Shown here: piece by piece, positions 1 through 10,889 of the stretch
How positions within the stretch are numbered: position 1 is the stretch's first letter
Layout of the letters: each line of letters begins with the position of its first letter
Assembly (NCBI GenBank): GCA_932521035.1
Contig: OW051495.1
Coordinates: 7,254,001 to 7,318,000, forward strand
Direction: 5' to 3'
DNA length: 64,000 nt
Source of the DNA: Oscheius dolichura
Taxonomy: Eukaryota; Nematoda; Chromadorea; Rhabditida; Rhabditidae
Made by a program: the position numbers and the translations under genes
The notes under the pieces: model-generated
Seen by the model: the letters and a program-made list of their open reading frames with translations, nothing else
The model's database searches: none
What the model was told of the DNA's origin: nothing

Positions 1-702
1 CAATACCTCTGCTAATTATGCCCTTCTGCAAACAATTGTTATTGTTTTTATGGGATATCCAGCTGCGGGAGAGGGGGCAGGGATGAAGGATAGAAAACAA
101 GGGGGATAGGGTAGGATGGGATTAATTCCAGCGGCTTCTCCCAGTTCTACGCCTGTCTCGGCCAGTACAATATTATGAATTGTCTCGGAACCATCGGACT
201 CATGGGCACCAACAACATGGATCCCGAGGTTTTTTCTTCCTTTCCTTTATAATTTCCCTTCTAGACCGCCTATCTCTACCAAGGATATCTGGCTGACTGG
301 CGTTTCAAGTGCGGCGGCGGATTTTTCAGTTAGTTTTTCTTTGAAATCCTTGAAAAGACTAAAAATTAAGTGGTCTACCACGACGCGAACATGACTGCCT
401 GTACCCAGAGTACCCACATCAACTACCACGACGACATGGTCGGCTACATTCAGACCTATGCCAAGAACACCGTCACCGATCCCAGCAACGCCTGTACCTA
501 TGCGCAGACGTTCATGAATAACATCGGATCCGTCTATGCCAATGGATGTCGGGCTGTGGATCAGGTAGACCACTATTTGGGCTAAAGAAAGCAATGGGTT
601 TAGGAACAAGGCCGCATCTACGGCTGCCAGTCGAGCCGGGAATACACCAATGCCCAGTTCAGCCACTGTCAACACGTGACCACGTGCAAGAAATCCAATT
701 AG
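1..702 (+). CDS. Partial secreted cysteine-containing protein (family A)
   Basis: The gene enters from the left edge. Exons 132-228, 265-328, 371-564 and 604-702 join in frame through GT-AG introns of 36-42 nt; bases 1-40 may be the end of an earlier exon. The product carries scattered cysteines (MNCLGT, RFKCGGG, MTACTQ, SNACTYA, NGCRAV, FSHCQH, TTCKK) and no membrane segment. It is a paralogue of the protein at 2165-3264 on the other strand. Intron positions before TAYLYQG (here) and AWFVGG (there), and after CGGG/CGPG, have the same phase. The complete paralogue has a signal peptide, so secretion is inferred. The paired-cysteine layout recalls nematode T20D4.11-like (DUF19) proteins, but I cannot confirm that. 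Function unknown. Confidence 0.6.
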
Positions 703-808
703 CTTATGATTTCTCTGGTTAAATGATTCTCTATGTACAGATCTGTTACAAAATGGGAGGAGGTAAAGACGGTTAAATGGTCCCCTTGCGGCGATATTGG
801 ATGCTCAC

Positions 809-2087
809 TCATCTAGAAGAAATGGACCAAGTGGGGACGGGGAGAGACTGTGAGTGGTAGTGTGAGTAGTAGTAGATCTTCTTCTTCCTCCAGAAAAATA
901 AGAGCTCTTTTACTGCTCGACTGGTGATGATGATGAACAGAGGGGACAGGGCGGCGGCACTCATGTCGGCCTGAAAAGGGTCATATTGGTCACCCGTTGT
1001 GAACCCCATCCCAAGAAAAAAACACCCCTATTGCCCATCCTTACTCACCGTGGAGACCATTCTCTTGATCAAGCATACTGTATTTTTCTTCAATTCTGTA
1101 ATGAACGCAACAAACATTATGATGGCGGAGATCTGAACTGAATTCCCTCTCCCCAAAAGAGATACAGTACCTGGAACATGACAAAGATGAAGATGCCCTG
1201 CCGGAGGATGTTCTAATGCCCCCATACTGAGAGTGTGTCGTCTTCTTGAGCATCAAAAGTGTGATAAAGATGACCAAATAACAAAAGAAGATGACAACCG
1301 GGAAGAGGATCTTCTGTCCGAAGAAGATCTACAGATTATTTAGGAATTTTCCCCGAAATGACTGACATAGCTGACATTGGAGCTGACGGTCATGCCCCAG
1401 TCGTACTCCTTCGTGTTTCTGGACAGATTACATTGGAATTGATACATCTCGGTATATTTCTTCTCATCGTAGGGGAATTTGAAATAACAGTCGGCGTAGG
1501 TCATAAAAGCGGTGATCAGGATGGGCACGGTCCAGATGAAGGACAACAGGAGGCGGAAGGTGCAGGTGGAGAAGACGTCGGCGTTCTTCCTCGGTCGGAC
1601 GAAGACCAGCAGACGGTGGAAGGCAATGGCCAGGATCAGCCACTGCATCAGCTGGTCGGACAGCCAGCCGAGAACATCAGTACCAACGTAAAACCCTAAA
1701 TATCCAGAATGCCGTGGCTAAGGGCGGAATAGTTATGCACTTTCCACACGAATACAACTCTGTGGAAGAGAACTGTCGAACTAAGCAAACTAACAATGCC
1801 TGATAATTGTTTTTGGTATGGACAGCTAATTGCATTTCTACCCGAAATGGTCCTTGTTCATCTGTGGTTTACTTCTTCAACAGCTACGTCGGTAGTATGG
1901 ATCAGTCCGAACTTGCTCCGGGGATGATAGCATTGGTCGTAAATTCCCGACATCCAAACGAAGCTGTTGTCCAACCAACAAACCAAAAAGTAAATAGAAT
2001 GTTGCCAATTTGTTTTCGATTAAAAATTAATAAAGTTGTCAAACCCGATGTAAACGCCAATGGTCTGGAGGCGATGAAAAAAACCAT
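809..2087 (-). CDS. Seven-transmembrane chemoreceptor, SRX-like
   Basis: Seven hydrophobic segments are readable on the minus strand. TM1-TM2 lie in a first exon with an ATG at 2087 (LLIFNRKQIGNILFTFWF). TM3 ends in an NRF-like motif, AIAFHRLLVFVRP, followed by TM4 (LLLSFIWTVPILITAF). TM5 is KILFPVVIFFCYL, TM6 GIFIFVMFQISAIIMF and TM7 AAALSPLFIIITSRAV, with a short tail. In nematodes such proteins act as sensory G-protein-coupled receptors in neuronal cilia. The join between TM5 and TM6 is unclear: either a 64-nt intron removes part of the loop, or the reading frame shifts near 1235. The true N-terminus is uncertain because the next gene upstream ends at 2165. The SRX assignment rests on the TM3 motif and overall layout; SRT is an alternative. 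Confidence 0.65.
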
Positions 2088-2164
2088 TGGATTAGGAGAC
2101 ACAAAAAAACAGACAAGAACACGATATTTATTGGAAGGGGATCAAGGTAGAAAGGGAGAGAGAC

Positions 2165-3264
2165 TCAGTTGTTCATCCATTCGCCTTCCACCTCCACGAG
2201 CTTGTCTTCCTGCTGAAAAGCATATCTCTGACTAATCAAGGGGGAGAACTAACCCCGGTGAAGTAGTTGGGGATCTTGTACCAGAAGGTACCGTCTACGA
2301 CCTTGTGGTGGTTCTGGATGTAGGAGAGCTGGTTGGGCCCTGGCGGGTTGGTCAGGGCGTCGGACATGGCTGGAATTACTCTTCTCTAACAAAATAGAAA
2401 GCGTATTCTAACCGTCACAGTCGATTCCACAATTGGGGAACTGATTATTGGTGAACTGGTTATTGGCCTCGCAAGACCACCAGACATCGGCAGCTTCGGC
2501 GCGGCGACACGGAGCCGTGTAGAAGGGAGTGGTCCAGCACTTGATCAGGGTATTCACATAGCTAGGAAGTATAGAAATGAAAGAGGGCAAGGCCCTACTC
2601 GCAAGCTCCTCGGGGGTTGGAAGTGATGGAACTCTGATAGGAGGAGACACACGTCTGGAGATAGTTCTGGTAGTTGAAGAGGACTCGCTGGGCACATTCC
2701 AAGCCGGTATGGATCAAGGCTCAAATGGGTACTGTCTTTTAGATTTCTAGTGGAACGTACTGTTGACTCCTGGCCCGCAGTTGAATTGGTACATTCCGAG
2801 GGTTCCTCCAACGAACCAGGCCTAAATTTACTCCTATTTAATTGAAAAATGATTGTATTACACTCTGCAGATCGGTTCCTTGAACCAGGGTTTGAATGGC
2901 CGTGCAGCCCCTGTTCCCTGTAGCTACAAGACAGTCGTTGAAAACTTCCAAAGCGCTGAAATTGTAATTATTGGTGATAATCAGGAAAACCCACTTGCAC
3001 ACCTTCAGCGGGCCGGCAGTACTTCCCGGATTTTGACTGAACAGGAGCAGGAACTGGTTGTACATAATGGTCCAGTTCTTGAACATCTGCTGTCCTTGGC
3101 CGTCTAGTCCCACCGCAGAGGCAAGGTTCGTATTACAGTAATTCCAGGAGGCCGACGTACACGACGGAGCTTGTCCATAGCCGACAGCACAAAGAGCTGG
3201 AATAAGGGTAAATATAAGGGATAGCACGAAAGGACAAACCCAGTACCACAAGGAGATGTCGCAT
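2165..3264 (-). CDS. Secreted cysteine-containing protein (family A, complete copy)
   Basis: The start at 3264 gives a 25-nt first exon that, after a 43-nt intron (3197-3239), reads MRHLLVVLALCAVGYGQAPS, a clear signal peptide. The following exons carry cysteines at SWNYCN, KVCKWV, NDCLVA, RGCTAI, FNCGPG, LECAQR, QTCVSS, GACEDY, IKCWTT, APCRRA, WSCEAN and PNCGIDC. A phase-compatible intron (ending near 2368) adds a C-terminal exon containing PNYFTG and ending WMNN at 2165. Without that splice the protein would end at 2408. It aligns with the partial gene at 1-702 in length, cysteine spacing and intron phase, so the two are inverted duplicates around the SRX-like receptor. No enzyme motif is visible. 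A T20D4.11-like (DUF19) relationship is possible but unproven. Confidence 0.7.
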
Positions 3265-3808
3265 GGCGGAGGGGTGCGGCTGGCTCCTTATCAGGGAGAG
3301 CCCGTTGTAAATTTTAATGGTCTCTTGGTGAGGAGACTTGACGTTATATGAGGGGAACGGGGTTTGGAATAATAGAGGGGACTGACTCATATTCTAGGAT
3401 AAGAATAGGGAAAGCTGTATCAGATCTTGAAAACAGGGAAACAGGACGAGAGAAAACAATCTTGGTACCAGTGCAACCCTGTCCCTGGATACCTTTTGTA
3501 ACCTTTTCTGTCTCTTTTCCGATTTTAAAAAATTTAAAAACTGTTTTTATAAGTGAAACTTCTCATGGATACGGCGGTGATCACCCTGCTGCTATTTGCA
3601 AAACTTCCGCTGACCCCCGTTCCCCCCTTTTTTTTTCTCCCGACCAACAGGAGGTCCCCTTGGCCCTCCCTGCCCCAGGGCATAGACCACTACCGGTAGC
3701 AGCTGTCGCTTACGAGTTATCCCTTCCCGAGGATCAACACAAACTGATTACACTTCACACTCTCTCCTCTCCGAGGCAGGGCCGACCCGCTTGTACACTC
3801 CGGCCGAT

Positions 3809-4388
3809 ATGATCACTTCCCTCTTCTTGTTATCTCTCCTATTCCTGTAAGTTTCTCTTCTTTGTGAAACAATCAAAACTATAATTATCCAGAGGAGGAA
3901 TCTGTGCCCAAAGTGGGTGGAAAGGGTATGTTGATGAGTTGATGGGAACGACTGATACAGTCACTCATGCCGCCATCTTGGATAGGGCAGGCGAGGTATG
4001 GGCCAAGGATAGTCGCTTCCACCCAAGCCAGCAGGAGATCCAGGTGAGACTCTCCCTCTAGAGAGTACGGTATCATTTATAGAAAATAGTGTCGCTCTTC
4101 AACCTGTCCATCGAGTACAACGAATATTTCGGGCAGTCCTTCTCCCTTATGGGTCACAACTACGAGATCATCGAAGCGGGAATCGGCACTCTACACGGCC
4201 GCCACGAGGGAGAGGTCCGTCCCCTCGTCCCGGCCAATTTTCCCCTCCATTGGTTTCAGGCTTTCTTTGCCGTGTCCACAAAGGAGCTAATAATCTGCGT
4301 TGCTTATGAGCGGACCGGGCCGAAGAATTTAATTATCCGAATGGCAGCCCAGCGGCTGGCGACATTTCTACGAATTATGGGCTATTAG
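3809..4388 (+). CDS. Profilin with an N-terminal signal peptide
   Basis: Four exons: 3809-3846, 3893-4043, 4083-4214 and 4260-4388, all phase-compatible. From SGWKGYVDELM onward the product follows the profilin fold sequence: THAAILDRAGEVWAKDSRF, then KIVSLFN, NYEIIEAG, a short GRHEG loop, FFAVSTKELIICVAYE, and a final helix ending IMGY. Profilins bind monomeric actin and poly-proline; the N-terminal W and Y and the C-terminal Y expected at the poly-proline site are present. Unusually, the initiator codon before SGW is replaced by CAA, and the upstream in-frame exon begins MITSLFLLSLLFLLGGICAQ, a textbook signal peptide. The usual profilin is cytosolic and leaderless. A polyadenylation-like AATAAA lies at 4481-4486. 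Profilin identity is strong; secretion is inferred. Confidence 0.85.
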
Positions 4389-6336
4389 CCAGCTTTGACG
4401 GCTAGAGAAACGGTTTATTATATTAGATTTCCCTGTGTGGAATGTAGCGGCCAGACAAAGATATTGTGTCATCATCGAGTAATAAAGATTCTCCATTTTG
4501 CTTTTTTCATCTCCTGGAATATTTGAAATTGGGATAAGAGATTACTCTAACAAACTGGAAGGGACAGGGCGCTGTTCGCATCCTCGGGCTCCTCGACCAG
4601 TCGCCGATACCTCGAGGAAAAATAAGCAAAGACAAATGACAACCACGCATCTGCCATGCTTCTTTCGATCGTCTTTGATCTGGAAAACATCTTTTTCTCT
4701 AGCTGGAAAATGGTCAGAAAACAAAAAAAAACGGAGGAAGTTTCTGCAAGGAGCGAGCCGAGATCATGCAGGCGCTAGATTACACCGGGCCGAGGCGTAT
4801 GACGGATGTGTGAGGATCTTTGCAAGCTTGTTCTCTTTTGAGTGACGTACGTAATTTGACTTGAGCCTTGACTAGGGTCGTCGTCGTCTTTTCAGGGGGG
4901 AAAGAGCAAAGCAATCTTCTTATGAACGCTTTGCATTTGGCGGGGGTTATTCATCCAAAAGCGTCATGTTCCTCCGTCTTCCGTTGAATATTTTGCCCAT
5001 TTCAACGGATGCCTTACGATTACACGACGGTGTTCGCCTCCAGTATAGGACCTATTTTTAAATGTTTAAAAACGTTTTAAAAGCCCGCGGTCATTTAGCC
5101 GAAGGATATCCGTTTGGGAAACGGCTGCTGCTCAAAAGCTAGGGTTATCTTCTTTTCTGTGTTTCTAAAAGTCTGGAGATTTCCACAAGAGGTATAAATA
5201 TTTAGTTGAAGGAAGGGAAATAGAGTGTTTATCCAGACGTTTTTGCAGGCCCCTTGTGGTCTCGAGGAGAGGCGGAAAATGTTGGGAAACAAGCGCCATT
5301 TAATTGTCAATATGTTGTTCTGGGGAAGGGGGCTGGGATATCCTACCCTAATAATGGGGAGATGTCTGTGTGTCTGTCTGTCTGTATGACCTGTCGTCTG
5401 TACGGATTGACCGGTCAAATGAGAGAGAAGCAGAAAGTTTCGACCGGCTGACCTTATCCGACTGTCAAAGCTTATTCAACAAGAAAATAACTAGAACAGC
5501 TCTTTGGGAAGGGGGAGCCGGCGCTGCCGATTGTTTTTCGATCGAGTTGTTTTAACGGTTAAAACCCCAGCGCCGTCGAAGACGTCCGGAGGCATACTTG
5601 TTCCTAGTAACAAAGGGAATAGAGCTTTAGCACGATGCGTAGACTTTAAACTCTTGACTATTCTGAGGTTAAGGGAATGATTAAATAGGCCTTTGCGGGG
5701 GAAGTGCGTATATACCTCCCACGAGTCGCCTCTCGCCTAGTTGATGTCCGAAGGAAAAACACGTCTAATAGGGCATAAAGAACGAGAAGAAATGAGCGGA
5801 AGTCTCTCAGCCGGGGGGAGGCTAAACAAAAAATAAATGAATGCAAAAAAGGGAATGTAACCGCTTCCTTGTCAACCGAGGGCGTGGACTGGATTATTCA
5901 TGGCTGGGGAACATCGCTATAGGAGAAAGGAGGACGAACTATCAAAGAGAAATCTGGAAATATTCAATTTCAAAAGAGGAAGTTGGCGGCTGTCCACGCC
6001 GCCGGGCCGACACGTCCTCTACTCCCATGGCTACAATTAGTCGTCTCATTCTCATTAAAATAAAATCATTCCAGGGACACAGCTGCAGACGACAAACACG
6101 GAAGAGAGAGTGCAAAGCGCAAGACTTTGCCTCTTCCGAAAAAGGAAAGAAGGTGGAACACAATTATCCCGGGGGAGAAGGCGAGAGAATTGTCACATTT
6201 TGGAGGGAGAACAGCATCGGCAGGCGGCAGTCCCCCCAGCTGTCTCAGCCATTAGTCTATCGCGAATCATGCATTTATAATGGGGACGAGGAAGTGGCCA
6301 TCGATCTCTTATACAGAACACGGGAATAGTTCATTT
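4389..6336. other. Intergenic stretch, no supported gene
   Basis: No reading frame here shows plausible exon structure or a recognisable domain. A short TCTG/TGTG-rich run lies near 5362-5388. The open frame at 5841-6329 has irregular composition and no splice or homology support. Confidence 0.5.
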
Positions 6337-7303
6337 CTATACGAAAAGGACATTCGTTTCGATCTGGGTGTCATATAGCTGCCAGTAGAGGAGAAGGAAC
6401 GCCGACTTCGGGTCCTTCTCCAGCAGAACCACTTCCACGAGGGTTTTAGTATCCACCAGGTTGGTATAACTCAACTAAAATGATATTTATGAGGCGAGGA
6501 GAAAGGTATTACAGTAATGGTGATCGCCTCAACCCAAGCAACACTAGCCGCTGGGAACAAGTGGTCGTATCTCTCATCCAGCCGGTAGAACAGCTCGTAA
6601 AGCTGAAACAAACCAAATATTTATGGTTTTACCATTATGCTGACCTCATTAGCCAGTCCCATAGTAATCGACTCTTTGATCTTGGCATTGGCTTCGTCAA
6701 AGAAGCGCAGGAGGGCCTCCCTCTGGTCCAGCAGATGCCACATCTTCATTTGGGCATAGACCGGATCGTCGAAAGGAGATTCCGTCCGAGAGAGCTTCTC
6801 ACCCTAAAAAACTGACAGTTTACTTTATTTGAAACCACCTTGATAGTATGGAAAAGGTTCTAATCTATTGGGAAACCTGTCCAGAGAGAAGTAATGCGTC
6901 ACCCGCTACTCTCCAGAGTCCGTCAAATTGACAGACGTTATCTAGCCAGTAGGCACACTGCTGGATAAACTGGATACCTTCCCGGCTAGTTACCGATGAT
7001 TGAAGGGTAGTTCAGATTGTAAAATAGAGACAAAGTGAACTTACAAACATGGAAATGTTCTTGCAATAGCCTTCTACAATATCTTTCCTCTGCTCCGTGT
7101 CGGTATTATGGTTTATCTGTTCAATAAGCTAAAGAAGCCACGGTTTTCCAATAATTACTCTTCCTTACCCAGTAGATGGCCTCCTGTGGCGAATGGGGGA
7201 ATATCCGCCTCACAATATTGTAGCTGACGTTGTACGGTTTTGTGTAATCCACGGCGGCAGAGGCTACAGTAAGAAGGGTGACGAATCCGACCGCCGTGTA
7301 CAT
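6337..7303 (-). CDS. Predicted secreted helical protein, unknown function
   Basis: Starts at 7303 with a signal peptide (MYTAVGFVTLLTVASAAVDY). It continues through six phase-matched exons, with introns beginning at 7168 (GTAAGG) and at the GTAAGT near 7042, plus later ones ending in TTTTTTAG, GTTTCAG and ATTTTAG. The mature protein of about 215 residues is rich in charged amphipathic helices (EQRKDIVEGYCKNISMF, CAYWLDNVCQFDGLWRV, YAQMKMWHLLDQREALLRFF, LYELFYRLDERYDHLF) and ends TNVLFV. Only a few cysteines and no catalytic motif are seen. It is divergent from the receptor at 7436, with only 132 nt between the starts. I do not recognise the family. Confidence 0.65.
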
Positions 7304-7435
7304 ACTTTGTGCGTGAAGGAAACAATATTCTAGTTGAATGTCATTTTCTCCGGTCGATAACATAATTGAGCGCAGGTTTTCATTATTCCCCGAGAAAAGG
7401 TGTAGGCTGCTGCCTAGTGCTCGCTTCCCCCGGCT

Positions 7436-8924
7436 ATGGAGCCGGTCGAACTTACCAACGGGCACGTCTATCTCCTGGTGGACACCTCTGTCCAGGGGGT
7501 GAGTTTACTTTGTTTTGTGGATAATCAACGTCTTCGGGCTACTGTAATGGTATTTTTAGGGTACGATATGGACAGCCAACAAGCATCCGGAACTGAATCC
7601 GACAGATCTTTTCTACGCCAGTCTCTTCATGGGAGTTGTGAGTCACCTTTCCCGAAATAAATCCGTACTTCTTCAGGGTGGTGTGTTGGCCCTTCTGTTC
7701 ACCCTCTACCCCGTCGTAATTATCCTCTCCGATAAGCAGGTGCTACCTTCCTTGACTCACACTAATACAACAGATGCAACAAACCTTCTGCTACTTTCTC
7801 CTGTCCTCCTGTATCTCCAATACTTCCATTGTCCTCATCATCATGTTCTACTGTATCCCAGCTGTCGTCTACCAAATCGACAAGACCAACAAGTGGGTCC
7901 GTAGCCTACCGTATACCAAGAGAGTCACAGCCTGACGGACTTCCTCTTCCCCTCGTGGGTTCAGTCCTTCATGGGAGGTCTCTTCCTCTACTGCTACTAT
8001 GTCTCCCTCCTCTCGCACTTCCTCATGAGCTTCAATCGGTTCTATGCCATCGTCTTCCATCTAAAGTAAGCCCTTTCTCTTATTAATCTCGATGGCTCCA
8101 GATATGCTCATGTTTTCAAGAAGGACAACGTCTTCAAGATGATTGCCGGTGTTTGGCTCTGTCCCATCCCGCTCTTCCTTCTCCTGGCGTTCCAATTGTG
8201 TAAGTTTTCCCTTCTACAAAATGATGAAATTAGTCGGATGCAAATATGTCTACCGGGAGCAGTTCACCATCTTTTCCTATGGTCTGTACATCTGTTCTGA
8301 TATCCTCCAAATATTCGACATCGGCTTTTCCGTGTTCATCATCGCCTCAACCATGATTTTCGACTTGTTTGTAGCCATCGGACTGGTTAAACGGACCTTG
8401 GTTTGCTTTGAGCTGAAGGCAAAGAAATTCGGATTCAGAGGAACAAGACGAATAAGACGGTAGAAGTGGAGCTGTCCTTCTTCATCCAGACCATTTTGAC
8501 CGGACTTGTCTACGCGGCCTCGACCCTCCTGACCAATGTGGCCGGGCACACCTTCACCTCCGACAACATGTGGAAAGTCTTCTTCTTCGACCAATTTCCC
8601 AAATTGTGCGCCATTCTCCTCATCGGGTAGCCTACTGACACTTTCTTAGTGATACCTAAACGGTTCAGAATTTTCTGTGTTACCCTACAGAAACGTATCC
8701 GGGAGAAGTTCAAGGAACACTTCCTAATCTTCTGTTGCCTCATCTTGAAGGACAAAGAAGTCGAAGAATTTGAGTTCGTCCTTTCCCGCCTGGAGACGAG
8801 TGTCACCTCGGTGATCTCTACCACCGACCTCAACCGAAGGAACACCCTCTTCAGCCAGCGAAACTCGAAGGAAGCAAAAGAAAGCGGAGGGCCGAGCAAA
8901 ACCGACTCGAAAAAGGAGAAGTGA
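7436..8924 (+). CDS. Seven-transmembrane chemoreceptor, SRX-like (complete)
   Basis: About nine exons with introns near 40 nt join without frame loss. TM1 follows NPTDLFYASLFMGV (GGVLALLFTLYPVVIIL), TM2 is FCYFLLSSCISNTSIVLII, and TM3 ends LLSHFLMSFNRFYAIVFHLK, the NRF-type motif typical of SRX. TM4 is MIAGVWLCPIPLFLLLAF, TM5 is around FSVFIIASTMIFDLFVAIGL, TM6 FFIQTILTGLVYAAS, and TM7 FPKLCAILLIGIFCVTLQ. A Ser/Lys-rich cytoplasmic tail (NRRNTLFSQRNSKEAKES) ends at 8924. Two introns (around 7890-7932 and 8401-8438) are open enough to be mistaken for coding sequence. AATAAA is at 8944-8949. Role inferred from family: sensory GPCR. Confidence 0.8.
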
Positions 8925-9369
8925 TCCCTTTGTACACCCAGTTAATAAATAGAACTACGACACGCGAGCATAGGCAGCACCACTGCAGTTTCTCTCCTCA
9001 GCGCGGAATGTTCTGCTCTCGTGGTGAAAAAATGTATGGAAGAAGTTGAACATCTTATTTCTCTATCGTTCCATGGTAGGCCCTCCTAGCCTAAGCCTAA
9101 AAAACCCTCTCCAAAGTAGTACCACGTACCAAACGGGTTCCTCCATCAATTTTTTAGTGCTAACGGGTTCCTCTGAAACCCAGCACATTAGAACCGTCTC
9201 GATCTCCTCTCCACACTTGAATTGTCGAAAATGGTTGAGAAATGAGCAAGCTACAGGTCCAAAAAATTCGATTGACCGTACAAAAGTATGATTAAGAAAA
9301 ATTATCTTCAAAATCCTGCCAATGCAACACCGTTCAATTATTAGAGTATCTTTTACTTAATTTGGTTGA
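8925..9369. other. Intergenic stretch
   Basis: It holds the 3' flank of the receptor with AATAAA at 8944-8949, then unremarkable sequence. Two GCCTAA units occur at 9089-9100, too few to be a telomeric array. Confidence 0.5.
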
Positions 9370-10635
9370 TCAATTATACACGACTCCTTTTCGAATTGAT
9401 CTGCGTCGTTCTTCCTCCTTCGTCTTGTCGGCTGCCTTGACGACAACTTGAGATCTGACCGGGCAGGAACAATATAAGGAGTCTTCGCCGGGGAGACCGA
9501 CCAATCCTCTCCCGCCCACGACGCCATCCTTTCCTTTTGGACCGGGATTTCCTTTCGGTCCAATCGGTCCAGACATGCCGGGCTGTGCATCGACACCTGT
9601 TATTCCGTTTTAAAGACATCCGTAATTCCCTTACCATATGGACCTTGTACGCCTTGGGCTCCTTGTTGTCCTGTGGGGCCGGGAGGTCCTCGTGGTCCGG
9701 GCAATCCTCGTCCGCGTTGTCCATTTTCTCCAGGACCTCCAGGTGTTCCAGGATTTCCTGGTCTTCCCGGGGCTCCTCTATCTCCTCTTGGTCCAGGCAT
9801 CCCGCCGCCGCCATTCCTTCCTAAACGGGAGCTGTTCAATTAAATCACCGATCATCATCGAAAAAAATCGCTGATATCATGTTTCGCGCGTGGAGGCAGG
9901 CGGGAAAGGCGGCTGATCGGTGTCCGCAAAGGATAGAGCTCCTCCATTAGAAACGAAAGAGCTCTTTGTAAAAATAGGCCTACCTTTCATTCCTTTGTAG
10001 CCATTAATTCCGTCTCTTCCCTTTGGTCCAACCGGTCCAGGAGGTCCATAGGGACCTGGAGCTCCCTGTGGACAGGCGAGGCAGCCAGTAGGTGTGTCAA
10101 GGAGGCCAGTTATTACTCCGCTCTTCCCATGCATTCCATTTACTCCGGGAATTCCGGGCTCTCCAGGAGTTCCTGAAAATTTTAGGTCTCATAAAGGGAA
10201 GTGAAAATTTACCGGGCTTTCCAGGTGGTCCAGAGGCTCCTGGAGGACAGTTGTTGATGCCACCATTGCATGAATCTGAACCATTTGGGAAAGTTTCTGA
10301 TTTCAGAAAAGTTCTTACGACATCCGCAAGTTTCGGGGCTTCGTTTCTCTCGTGAGACCGTTGCGACTCCCATCTCCTTCTGCATCAATTCCCAGACTTT
10401 GTTGGATGTCATCTGAACGTTTTGTTCCTAAAAGAAGAGCTAGCTACCCTACCAGATAGTCATTATTGCGCTCCTCGAACTCCAGTTGGAACTCATGGAT
10501 TTCTTGTAGCAGAAACGTGGCTTGGAATAGGGTGTAGGCTGTGACAAAGGCCGTCAGGATAAAAGTACCGCCGAGCAGAAGCTTGGACATGGCCGAAAAC
10601 GGAACTCCTATTGGGCTCTTGGTGTCAATGGGCAC
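9370..10635 (-). CDS. Cuticle collagen
   Basis: N-terminal region [18 protein letters not shown] followed by one membrane-like segment ([19 protein letters not shown]), a helical linker, and SREKR, a dibasic site expected for subtilisin-like processing. Next come cysteine clusters ([14 protein letters not shown]) and interrupted Gly-X-Y blocks: [18 protein letters not shown], then [16 protein letters not shown], then a long block from [12 protein letters not shown] to VQGPYG, and [17 protein letters not shown]-terminal non-collagenous tail has YCSCPVR and a basic end. Exons join through introns of 38-160 nt, and splice phases preserve the Gly repeat. Nematode cuticle collagens assemble as disulphide-linked trimers in the exoskeleton. 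The family call is firm; the member cannot be named. Confidence 0.88.
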
Positions 10636-10889
10636 ACGTGAACAGGCTAAGGAAATAAAAAATGCTTCGACAGTGGCTTTTTATCGCAGACTTGGGGGAA
10701 GAAAGCGGCGCAAAAAACTGGAAGACACGGCGGGAGGGCGCGATTTGGTGATCGGCAAATAATTCGAGAGTTGTGGAACTGGACACCGGTCAAAACTTTT
10801 ACACAGGAACTAAAATAGCTAGACCATACAGGAATGAAAGGGGGTCTTTCTCTCTTGCACATACCATAGGAACATCAGAGGACAAAGTT

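Noticed and set aside
5841..6329. 162-residue plus-strand frame
   Set aside because: Erratic composition, no domain, no splice context.
9089..9100. GCCTAAGCCTAA, resembling nematode telomere repeats
   Set aside because: Only two units; expected occasionally by chance.
9374..9814. Minus-strand frame rich in Glu/Asp in the collagen region
   Set aside because: An out-of-frame reading of the same Gly-X-Y exons; the collagen frame has cysteines and proper splices.
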